A stretch of DNA of 64,000 nucleotides from assembly GCA_028289425.1 (NCBI GenBank), contig JANQPL010000017.1:186001-250000 (forward strand), given 5' to 3'. Made by a program: the position numbers and the translations under genes. The notes under the pieces are model-generated. The model was not told the origin of the DNA, searched no databases, and was given only the letters and a program-made list of their open reading frames with translations. This document shows positions 16,187-23,989 of this stretch, piece by piece (the stretch's first letter is position 1; the number at the start of each line of letters is the position of its first letter). This DNA comes from Alphaproteobacteria bacterium. GTDB taxonomy: Bacteria; Pseudomonadota; Alphaproteobacteria; JANQMY01.

Positions 16187-18385
16187 TTAGATGGTCGGTG
16201 CGTCTGTTCCGAAAACTTGGCGGTTCTCGATGCGGTGGGCGTAGAGCTGATACAGGGGCTTGGAGGTTCCGGGCAGTTGGCGGCAGGCCTCGTTGATCTT
16301 GGCTGCTTCTTCCCAAAGGCGGCCACGCACGGCCGCAAAGAGTTGCTGATGGTGCTGATTGATTTCGCGGAAACGAGGGTTGGCGCGAATGAAGGCATTG
16401 CCGAGCAGCGCAAAGATGCGCACCTTTTTGGCGTCGGCCTGCAAGGCAATGGTGTCGATCTCCAGATGGGCCAGCTGATGCCCTTCAAGTCTCACGGTGG
16501 CTTCGTCGACGACGATTGCTGGACCATATCGTTCAGCATTTCGGCACAGCTCTGACGCCAGTGCGATCGGGGCGCCGAATGCGGAAAAGCGCTGCTTCTG
16601 CCGTTTTTTGGGCTGGGAAATCACGCAGCCGCCCGACGCAATCCCGACATTGAGTGTTACCGGCTCAAAAGAAAGCCCTTCATACGAGAACTCTTTTTCA
16701 AGTTTCGCATTCAGAGTCTCAAGCTTGCCGACCAAGTCCAGCCCACATTCGCACGCATTTGTCGCATTCGTGTTTTCGTCTTGCGCCGTGTGCCAGACAG
16801 CCAACATCGTGTCGCCGCGATTGATCATTGCTCCGCCATGCCGGGCGATTGTGCCGGCAATGGCGACAAACACTTTTTCCACGATGGCACCAACGGCGAA
16901 GGGGCTGCCTTCGTACCTTTCCGCCAAGCCCCCAATGTTACGAATGCTGCAGACAAGGACCGTGGCCTCGCGGTGGGTGGCTTGGGAAATTCTCACTTTG
17001 AACGGCGCGGGTGGCGGTGCCACATCGGAGGCCCCGGTTACGTGGCTGATCCATTCGGCATGCGCCGCTTGCCAAGCAGCCGTTGCGACAAAGATCAGAA
17101 TAAGCGTCGTACACGGAATAATGAAATCGAACAGCATCAGCTGGTTTTGAAATATGACGAGACCGAAATAGGCGGGCAGGGCAATGGCAATCGATGCAAT
17201 CACCGCCGACAAGGAAAGCGATGTGTACGCCGCGGCCGCCCAAATCAGCAGGCCGAAAACGATGATGTAAGCCTGTTCCGCCCGTCCGGCCCAAACGGGC
17301 CGATGGATAAAATGACCCGAGCTGATTTGATCGAAAGCAAGCATATGCAACTGGGCACGCGACAGTCTTGCACCATCGACCGTGCGCAGATTCGAGCGCT
17401 GAGCTTCCGCCATGCCAATGAAGACAAGTGTGTCTTCCAGTCGTTGGTCGCCCAATCCGCCATCCAAAATATCGGACCCCAAAAGTGTCACCTCAGAAGA
17501 CGGTCCGGGAGGGTGCAACCAGATCTCCGCGTTTCGTGTCGTGGGAATTGTTATGTCGCCGACCGCAATTTCCTCAATACCGTGGGATCCAGCGGTCCAA
17601 GCGCTCTGCGTTTTGGTGTTCGATCGGACAATGATCGGTGCGTCGAAAGTGTACCGCAATGCCTCCAACGCCGTACTTGGGAACACTTTGCCTTCGATCG
17701 AGAACAGCAACGGCACGCGACGCACGACACCGTCGGCCTTTGTTGGTATACTGATAATGCCGGCACCGTTCGCCGTATTGGCATATTCCGAGATGTCCGA
17801 ATATGCACCGCCGTAAGGGTCGAGGTAACTCGCCGGCGGCACGCCGTCGTACTGAATCGGTTCCATGAGGCTGGGGGCCTCTGCAGCCGCTCGGTCGTCG
17901 ATTTCAATGGCAGCGATGCTCTTGGCGTGGCGCAAGGCGGCGCTCAACAAGGCGTCAGGATCATCTAGGTCGCGCAGCGCCCGGGTAATGTTCTCAGAAA
18001 CGTTTTTTTTAGCAAGCGCATCGGCGAAGAATGACGGAGAGGCCGGGTCGGGGCGCGCGAAGGGCTGATCGAAGATGATGATTTTGGCGCCGGCCTCATT
18101 CAGCAGGTCGATAAGGCGCGCGATGTTCGTGCGGGGCCAATCCAACCCCATAGGGCCGGCCCGGTGCGCTGAATCGAGCTCTACATATAGAAGGTCGGGC
18201 CGTGCGTTCTCTGTTTCAGGTTCCGTGTCCGGTGTATTTTGCCACGGTGACGCGGCGACATAACGGTCAAACCCGAAGTTTTGGACCGCGGATGCGGCAC
18301 CGCTGGGGTCCCACTCGTGAAAGAGCAAGGCAAACAGGATCAATGCGAGCGGTATTCCCCCCATGGAATGAAGCAATGCGCGCAT
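16187..18385 (-). CDS. CHASE2 sensor protein with degenerate adenylate/guanylate cyclase domain
   Basis: A 732-aa membrane protein. An N-terminal helix is followed by an extracytoplasmic CHASE2 domain (residues of about 30-350, with YVELDSAHRAGPMGLDWPR and IIIFDQPFARPD), then three membrane helices (about 370-450) and a class III cyclase-like domain (about 475-650). The cyclase domain looks inactive. The first metal Asp of the FADIRGF motif is Ser (VLVCSIRNIG); the second is kept (NRGDTMLAVW). The GDAVNLAARLE motif reads GAPIALASELC, which loses the Asp, Asn and Arg. It may work as a sensor or binding partner rather than an enzyme. It sits between the two halves of the Mla set. Confidence 0.85.
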   Translation of the reverse strand: MRALLHSMGGIPLALILFALLFHEWDPSGAASAVQNFGFDRYVAASPWQNTPDTEPETENARPDLLYVELDSAHRAGPMGLDWPRTNIARLIDLLNEAGAKIIIFDQPFARPDPASPSFFADALAKKNVSENITRALRDLDDPDALLSAALRHAKSIAAIEIDDRAAAEAPSLMEPIQYDGVPPASYLDPYGGAYSDISEYANTANGAGIISIPTKADGVVRRVPLLFSIEGKVFPSTALEALRYTFDAPIIVRSNTKTQSAWTAGSHGIEEIAVGDITIPTTRNAEIWLHPPGPSSEVTLLGSDILDGGLGDQRLEDTLVFIGMAEAQRSNLRTVDGARLSRAQLHMLAFDQISSGHFIHRPVWAGRAEQAYIIVFGLLIWAAAAYTSLSLSAVIASIAIALPAYFGLVIFQNQLMLFDFIIPCTTLILIFVATAAWQAAHAEWISHVTGASDVAPPPAPFKVRISQATHREATVLVCSIRNIGGLAERYEGSPFAVGAIVEKVFVAIAGTIARHGGAMINRGDTMLAVWHTAQDENTNATNACECGLDLVGKLETLNAKLEKEFSYEGLSFEPVTLNVGIASGGCVISQPKKRQKQRFSAFGAPIALASELCRNAERYGPAIVVDEATVRLEGHQLAHLEIDTIALQADAKKVRIFALLGNAFIRANPRFREINQHHQQLFAAVRGRLWEEAAKINEACRQLPGTSKPLYQLYAHRIENRQVFGTDAPTI

Positions 18386-18486
18386 AATCAGAAGCTCTGG
18401 CTCGCCGGTCTGTGTCTCTTATTCTACGGGACAGGGTACCGTGGCCAGATCAATTTTTGGCTAATAAACCGGCGCTGTGCGCTGAA

Positions 18487-18525
18487 ATAAATAAGCCCCT
18501 GCGCTATCCCAGTGCAGGGGCCTTT
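18487..18525 (-). terminator. Rho-independent terminator after the cytochrome c gene
   Basis: An 8-bp perfect stem, GCCCCTGC/GCAGGGGC (18495-18502 with 18514-18521), encloses an 11-nt loop. Read on the minus strand it is followed by TTATTTATTT. It lies about 20 nt past the cytochrome c stop. Confidence 0.85.
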
Positions 18526-18542
18526 AAACTTAACTTAGCAGC

Positions 18543-18959
18543 CTACTCTGCTGCTGAGCCGTCTCCGCCATGTTCCTTCATATGAGCGATCACATCCAGG
18601 CGGTCCTGCTCCCTCGGCAACTTCAGAATCATCTTCGATCTGGGGACAAATCCGCGCGGGTCCTCAAGATAGGCCAGCAAATTCTCGTCGTTCCAGATAA
18701 GGCCGCCTTCGCCGGCTTCCCTCATGGCGGGAGAATATCTGTAATCAGGATCCGCACCCGCTTGGCGGCCGACAACGCCGTGCAGATTGGGGCCGGTCGG
18801 CTTCTTCTTGCCGGGCTCCAGCGAATGGCAGGCAACGCAGCGTTTGAATACGTTCTCTCCCTTCGCGGCGTCGCCTTCGGCTGCAAAACCGGCGTGGCTC
18901 GTGGCGAAAGCGCCTGTCATTACGATCGATGCCAAAACGAGTGATGTTCTGATGTTCAC
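18543..18959 (-). CDS. Class I cytochrome c
   Basis: A 138-aa secreted monoheme cytochrome c. The signal peptide ends near SHAGFAAEG, the heme site is CVACH, and the axial methionine sits in PRSKMILKL; the conserved GPNLHGVVGR block lies between them. This is the cytochrome c2/cy-like layout, so it would shuttle electrons in the periplasm between the bc1 complex and an oxidase. It stands alone with its own terminator and points away from mlaE. Confidence 0.9.
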   Translation of the reverse strand: MNIRTSLVLASIVMTGAFATSHAGFAAEGDAAKGENVFKRCVACHSLEPGKKKPTGPNLHGVVGRQAGADPDYRYSPAMREAGEGGLIWNDENLLAYLEDPRGFVPRSKMILKLPREQDRLDVIAHMKEHGGDGSAAE

Positions 18960-19174
18960 AACCCTTGCCCCCTCATTGGATGTTCAACCCTTTATAACAA
19001 TGTACATGAATATGACCAAAACGGCAGCGGTTGTGGGACAACAACACGGACGCGATAAAATGGTTGCCTAAGCCGCCTATTTTGTGGCCCAAGCACTTTA
19101 CGCTAAGGTTTTCGGGACAGAATGTGGCACTTCGGTAGTGTTTGCGCATTCTGGGTGGAGAGGGAAAAGGGCCG

Positions 19175-20317
19175 GTGACAAATCCAGGCGCTGGGGGCGC
19201 GCCATCTTTCGAAGAAGTGGCAGGCCGAGCGGGGTTTTATGCTGCGCGCGGAAACTGGACCGTGTCCCATATCGCGGATTTGGATGGTCACCTCCGACGA
19301 TTGAGGCCCCCTCAGGCGAGAAAAGTCGAAATCGATCTTTCAGACGTGACCGCGCTCGATACGGCAGGTGCGTGGCTGTTCCACCGCACTGCGAAGGTCT
19401 TTCGCGAAGGAAACGCCCAGGCCGAATTCACCGGCGCGTCAGAGTCGCATCGCATCCTTCTCGATGAAGTCGCCCGGAATGACGAACCTTGCGACATTGA
19501 ACCGCCGCGCCGGAATTTCGTTATCCAGATCTTGGATCGGATCGGCCGCGGGGCTGCCTCCATGTGGGAACAGGCTGTCAGCATCACTGGATTTTTCGGG
19601 CTTATTTTGGTCGTGATGGCGCGCACCATTGTGCAGCCCAAACGCCTGCGTGTGACCTCCATGGTGCACCACATGGAAGAGGCAGGATGGAACGCCATAC
19701 CCATCGTGACGTTGTTGACCTTTCTCATTGGCGCGGTCCTGGCCTATCAGGGGTCGGTGCAGCTTCGAAATTTTGGTGCCGAAGTCTTCACCGTGGATCT
19801 CATCGCCATTTCTATTCTGAGGGAGATCGGGGTCCTCATTACGGCAATCATCGTGGCCGGCCGATCGGGCAGCGCGTTCACTGCGCAAATCGGCTCCATG
19901 AAGGTTCACGAGGAAGTGGATGCCATGCAGACACTCGCGCTCGACCCGATCGAGATGTTGGTGGTGCCGCGCGTTCTTGCGTTGGTTTTTATGCTGCCAT
20001 TGCTGGTCTTTGGCGCCGACCTTGCGGGGATCGCCGGCGGCGCTTTGGTGGCTTGGACATCGCTTGGTATCTCGCCCACCATGTTCCTCAACCGCTTTCT
20101 GGAAACCACGGACCTGGTTCAGTTTTGGATTGGTATCATCAAGGCCCCCTTCTTCGCCTTTCTCATCGCCATGGTGGGCTGTTACGAAGGGCTGAAGGTG
20201 GAAGGCAGTGCTGAATCCGTCGGCCAGCGCACGACCCAATCTGTCGTGGAATCCATCTTCTTGGTGATCATCGCCGACGCACTTTTCTCCATCTTCTTTG
20301 TTGAAATTGGATGGTAG
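19175..20317 (+). CDS. mlaE: MlaE-family permease with N-terminal STAS-like segment
   Basis: The inner-membrane permease of the Mla phospholipid ABC transporter. The first 120 residues look like a STAS domain (KVEIDLSDVTALDTAGAWLFHRTAK). The permease follows, with LTFLIGAVLAYQGSVQLRNFG, ILREIGVLITAIIVAGRSGSAFTAQIGSMKV and EEVDAMQTLALDPIEMLVVPR, the MlaE signatures. The track starts at a TTG (19142) without a ribosome site; the GTG at 19175 sits behind a purine-rich stretch and is preferred, giving 380 aa. It overlaps mlaF by 7 nt. Confidence 0.92.
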   Translation: MTNPGAGGAPSFEEVAGRAGFYAARGNWTVSHIADLDGHLRRLRPPQARKVEIDLSDVTALDTAGAWLFHRTAKVFREGNAQAEFTGASESHRILLDEVARNDEPCDIEPPRRNFVIQILDRIGRGAASMWEQAVSITGFFGLILVVMARTIVQPKRLRVTSMVHHMEEAGWNAIPIVTLLTFLIGAVLAYQGSVQLRNFGAEVFTVDLIAISILREIGVLITAIIVAGRSGSAFTAQIGSMKVHEEVDAMQTLALDPIEMLVVPRVLALVFMLPLLVFGADLAGIAGGALVAWTSLGISPTMFLNRFLETTDLVQFWIGIIKAPFFAFLIAMVGCYEGLKVEGSAESVGQRTTQSVVESIFLVIIADALFSIFFVEIGW

Positions 20318-21108
20318 AAATGGGGCGTAGTGCATTGCACCAGAACATTATTTCGGTTCGCGGTCTGCGAACTCAGTTTGGGTCTCACGTGGTTCACGAC
20401 CATTTGGACCTGGACGTTCGCCGGGGCGAAGTGATCGGCATTGTGGGTGGTTCGGGCACCGGGAAGTCGGTGCTGCTCAAAGCCATCACCGGTCTTTTAA
20501 CGCCCGCCGCGGGTCAAATCGAGGTGTTCGGCGTGGATCTGACGGCGTTGCCGGATGATGAGAGACGCCAGCAAGAGCGCCGTTGGGGTGTGCTTTTTCA
20601 GGATGGGGCGCTTTTCTCTTCGCTCACGGTGGCACAGAACATTCAAGTCCCGCAGCGCGAACATCTCAAACTGCCCCAGGAACTGATGGACGAACTTGCA
20701 GCAATCAAGATCCGAATGGTTGGTCTGCCGGCCGATGCGGGGGCAAAGTTTCCGTCGGAATTGTCAGGCGGCATGCGCAAACGATCCGGACTTGCCCGGG
20801 CTCTGTCTCTTGATCCTGAAATCGTCTTTCTGGACGAGCCGACGGCGGGGCTCGATCCCATCGGCGCGGCCGCCTTCGATCAACTCATAAAGAAGTTGCA
20901 ACAAACTCTTGGTTTAACTGTGTTTATGGTCACGCACGATTTGGACAGCCTCTATGCGATCTGCGACCGGATAGCCGTGCTGGCGGAAAAACGTGTTATC
21001 GTCGTGGGGACGATGGACGACATGATGGCTCATGATCATCCATGGATCCGAGAGTACTTCCACGGACCAAGGTCGCGGGCAGCACAGCATTCATTAGGGA
21101 AGGCTTAA
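20311..21108 (+). CDS. mlaF: MlaF-family ABC transporter ATPase
   Basis: A 265-aa ATPase that powers the Mla transporter. Walker A is GGSGTGKS, the Q-loop is in VLFQDGALF, the signature is LSGGMRKRSGLARAL (the MlaF-type variant), Walker B is IVFLDEPTAGLDP and the switch histidine lies in MVTHDLDSL. The start overlaps mlaE by 7 nt, consistent with coupled translation and stoichiometric assembly with the permease. Confidence 0.95.
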   Translation: MVEMGRSALHQNIISVRGLRTQFGSHVVHDHLDLDVRRGEVIGIVGGSGTGKSVLLKAITGLLTPAAGQIEVFGVDLTALPDDERRQQERRWGVLFQDGALFSSLTVAQNIQVPQREHLKLPQELMDELAAIKIRMVGLPADAGAKFPSELSGGMRKRSGLARALSLDPEIVFLDEPTAGLDPIGAAAFDQLIKKLQQTLGLTVFMVTHDLDSLYAICDRIAVLAEKRVIVVGTMDDMMAHDHPWIREYFHGPRSRAAQHSLGKA

Positions 21109-21168
21109 CGAGGGCTCGGGGTAGATGGCGGCGAGAATCTGCGTTGACGCGGAAGGGGTGTTACGGTT

Positions 21169-22113
21169 GTGGAAATAAGAGCGAACTACGTTCTCATCGG
21201 TCTGTTTTCGATTGCCTGTGTCTTCGCGGCGTTTCTGTTTGTCCTGTTGTTGGCGAAGCAGCAGTTCGATCGCGAGTTTGCCTATTACGAAATTCTCTTT
21301 GATGGGGACGTTTCCGGACTCTCCGTCGGTGCCGAGGTCCGATATAACGGCATTTCCGTGGGCGAAGTCCGCACAATCAAGCTCGACCCGGACGATCCGC
21401 GCAAAGTGCGGGTGCTCATTCAGGTTGCCGCCGATACACCCGTCCGGGAAGATTCCGTGGCTTCTTTGGAAGCCCAGCTCCTGACCGGCGTGTCGATTGT
21501 CCAGATAAGCGGTGGTTCTCCGGATAGCCCTCGGCTGACGGCGAAAGCGGGCGAGCGATACCCCGTGCTCAAGTCCCAGAAATCTGGCCTGCAGGAATTG
21601 TTCACAGGTGCCCCGGATCTGATCGCCAAGGCAAATATTCTTGTGGAGCGGCTTGCTGCGGTCGTTGATCGCGAGAACCGCGCCTCCATCGCACAATCCC
21701 TCAAGAATGTTGAGAAGCTCACGCAGGCCTTTGCCGACAACTCGGAGGAACTGAATCAGATCCTCGACAATTTTGCGGCAGCCTCGACAGACATTGCGTC
21801 ATTGGTAAAGCAGTTGGACACGCTTGCAACGACCGCGAATGAGCTCCTTGACGAAGACGCCCGTACCTTGCTGACCGAAGCCGCCCAGGCGGCGCGAAAT
21901 GTGGCGACGCTCGCTGAGGATCTCGACAACGTGGTGGTCGAAAACGAAGAAGCGATTTCAGATTTTTCCAGACAGGGCCTGGCCCAGCTTGGCCGGCTCG
22001 TCACCGAAGCACGGCAGCTGGTGGCAACTTTGGACCGTGTCGCAACCAGGATCGAAAGCGATCCGGCGGCGTTTTTCTTTGGCAATCAAGCGGCGGAGTT
22101 TGAACCCAGATGA
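21169..22113 (+). CDS. mlaD: MlaD-family MCE-domain protein
   Basis: A 314-aa inner-membrane anchored substrate-binding subunit. One N-terminal helix (YVLIGLFSIACVFAAFLFVLLLA) is followed by a single MCE domain (YEILFDGDVSGLSVGAEVRYNGISVGEVRTI). A long helical and coiled-coil C-terminal part follows, of about 180 residues, which is longer than the E. coli MlaD tail and resembles PqiB/MCE proteins that form needles. The start is GTG. The stop overlaps the auxiliary lipoprotein start as ATGA. Confidence 0.9.
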   Translation: MEIRANYVLIGLFSIACVFAAFLFVLLLAKQQFDREFAYYEILFDGDVSGLSVGAEVRYNGISVGEVRTIKLDPDDPRKVRVLIQVAADTPVREDSVASLEAQLLTGVSIVQISGGSPDSPRLTAKAGERYPVLKSQKSGLQELFTGAPDLIAKANILVERLAAVVDRENRASIAQSLKNVEKLTQAFADNSEELNQILDNFAAASTDIASLVKQLDTLATTANELLDEDARTLLTEAAQAARNVATLAEDLDNVVVENEEAISDFSRQGLAQLGRLVTEARQLVATLDRVATRIESDPAAFFFGNQAAEFEPR

Positions 22114-22886
22114 TGAGGAAAGCCGGCTCACCGAGCCCGACCAGCATTGCGCCGCGCGGGACCATGCCAAAAGTGCGCGTGGGGCTTCTAATTGCCGCGT
22201 TTGGATTGTCTCTTGGCGGATGCGGGCTGTTGAGTTTGCCCGGCACGGGGCCTGCACCTGATCTTTATGATTTGTCGCCGAAGAGCACATTCGAAGAAGG
22301 GCTGCCCACAGCGTCGTACCAATTGGTGGTCGAAGAACCGGTGGCAAGCCGTGCCCTCGATTCCGACCGCATTGCAATCCGCACCTCGCCTTTGGAGCTT
22401 AAATACTATGCGGGCGCGCGTTGGAGTGACCGGGCGCCCAGCCTTGTCCAGACGTTGTTGGTGGAATCATTCGAAAACTCCGGATTGATCGTTGCCGTGG
22501 GGCGCCAGGCCATCGGCCTGCGCGGTGATTATGACCTCAAGCTGGAATTGCGCGAGTTTCATGCGGAATTGTTCAGCGACACCGGCGTGCCGACCATCCG
22601 GACGCGGCTGAATGTAAAGATTATCAAACAGCCGTCGGCGCAGATTATCGCGTCCGAGACGTTTGAACGAACGGCGGACGCGCTCAGCGATTCCGTGCCG
22701 GATGTGGTAAACGCGTTCGACGAGGCCTTGGGCGCGACCATGAAGCGGGTCGTGGGCTGGACGCTCAGGTCCATTGACGCCTATCAGCAGCGTAGAAAGG
22801 CGGAACAGGACGCCCGCCGGACGCTACCGTCGAACGAACAAATCGATGAAGACGGCAATCCGGTTGAGGAGAAGATCGGGCTTTAG
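22110..22886 (+). CDS. ABC-type transport auxiliary lipoprotein (PqiC/ABC_trans_aux-like)
   Basis: An outer-membrane or periplasmic lipoprotein that works with MCE transporters. The lipobox is LSLGGC, with the hydrophobic stretch VGLLIAAFGL before it. The ABC_trans_aux domain follows, with YDLSPKSTF, DRIAIRTSPLELKYYAGARWSDRAPSLVQ and LLVESFENSGL. The ATG at 22110 overlaps the mlaD stop, but the internal ATG at 22164 (MPKVRVGLLIA) would give a more normal signal peptide. The tail is charged (NEQIDEDGNPVEEK). Confidence 0.88.
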   Translation: MMRKAGSPSPTSIAPRGTMPKVRVGLLIAAFGLSLGGCGLLSLPGTGPAPDLYDLSPKSTFEEGLPTASYQLVVEEPVASRALDSDRIAIRTSPLELKYYAGARWSDRAPSLVQTLLVESFENSGLIVAVGRQAIGLRGDYDLKLELREFHAELFSDTGVPTIRTRLNVKIIKQPSAQIIASETFERTADALSDSVPDVVNAFDEALGATMKRVVGWTLRSIDAYQQRRKAEQDARRTLPSNEQIDEDGNPVEEKIGL

Positions 22887-22987
22887 GCGGCGCAGCGACC
22901 GGCCATTGTTCAGTCATAATACTCTTTTAGGAAGCGGGCCTCTAAATTGGCGCCGCTTTAATTCATCATTGTTGAGTTGATTGCTTA

Positions 22988-23989
22988 GTGTTCGAGCGTT
23001 TGCTTTTTGTTGCGCGGCCCGCGTTTTATGCTGCTTTTGTCGTGGGGGTCGCCATATCCGCCGCCGGATTGTTCGGCAGCTGGCATGTGGTCTTTGACGC
23101 CACAAATCATTTTCGCCCACATTTCATTCTGTTGTCGCTGATCGGGCTGGCTGCTGCTTGGCCCATCGACCGTGGGCGCGCGGTTCTCGCCGCTTTCGGA
23201 TGTTTAACGCTTAATCTGTTTGCGCTTCAGGTACATCTGGCAAGCGCTGCGCCGGTTGCCGCGGCAGACGCGAAGAATACGATCACGTTGGCGACCTTTA
23301 ACGTTTGGGGGCGCAACGACGATGTCGCGAACATTGAAGCGTTTTTGAGAACGCACGAGCCGGGCGTCATCGTTTTGCAGGAGGTATCCCTTCGCAAAGC
23401 ACAGTTCTTAGAAGACTTGCGGGCGATCTATCCTTATCAGAAGAACTGTGCCGAAGACCTGCATTGCCGGTTGGCCTTGCTCTCGAAACATCCGTTTGAG
23501 GCTGCCGGCACTGTGAGCCGAACCAGCGGAGGCCCCCCAATCATTTGGGCGCAATTTGGGGGACAGGCCAACAATCGCGCTTCTACAACCACTGTTGTGG
23601 GAACGCACTTTCACGTGGCTTTGCCGACCCGAACTCAGTTTCGCGATAAGGAGCGGCTGGTTGATTTCGTGGAGCAGATTGACGGGAACGTCGTCCTGCT
23701 TGGCGATTTCAACGCTACGCCGTGGTCCCATGTCATCGGCGACTTGACGGATCGCACAGGTCTGCGGCCACTTCATCGTTTCTTACCCACCTGGCCTGCT
23801 CAATTCGCGGTGGCGCAGTTTCCCATCGACCTGTTGTTCGTGTCTGCGGGGATCGAAAACCACGGAGTGTGGCGGGGCTCGGCCGGGGGATCGGATCATC
23901 GGCCGGTCATCGCCGAAATTGCATTGCCGGACCAAGTAGACTTTGCGCGTGTTGAAGGGAAAACGCAGGCGGCCGGTCAGCCGAAATAG
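22988..23989 (+). CDS. Endonuclease/exonuclease/phosphatase-family membrane protein
   Basis: A 333-aa protein with two or three N-terminal membrane helices (residues of about 10-90) and an EEP domain facing the periplasm or cell interior. EEP motifs are ATFNVWGRND (metal-site Asn), VIVLQEVS (Glu), GDFNATPWS (Asp/Asn) and GGSDHRPVIAEI (the catalytic Asp-His). Members of this layout are often annotated as vancomycin-resistance-like or membrane phosphodiesterases; substrate is unknown. The start is GTG. Its last 13 nt overlap the convergent coiled-coil gene. Confidence 0.85.
   Translation: MFERLLFVARPAFYAAFVVGVAISAAGLFGSWHVVFDATNHFRPHFILLSLIGLAAAWPIDRGRAVLAAFGCLTLNLFALQVHLASAAPVAAADAKNTITLATFNVWGRNDDVANIEAFLRTHEPGVIVLQEVSLRKAQFLEDLRAIYPYQKNCAEDLHCRLALLSKHPFEAAGTVSRTSGGPPIIWAQFGGQANNRASTTTVVGTHFHVALPTRTQFRDKERLVDFVEQIDGNVVLLGDFNATPWSHVIGDLTDRTGLRPLHRFLPTWPAQFAVAQFPIDLLFVSAGIENHGVWRGSAGGSDHRPVIAEIALPDQVDFARVEGKTQAAGQPK

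Noticed and set aside
16781-17968. 395-codon plus-strand ORF
   Set aside because: Antisense shadow of the CHASE2 gene.
19439-20335. 298-codon minus-strand ORF
   Set aside because: Antisense to mlaE; His/Gly/Asp-rich shadow with no domain.
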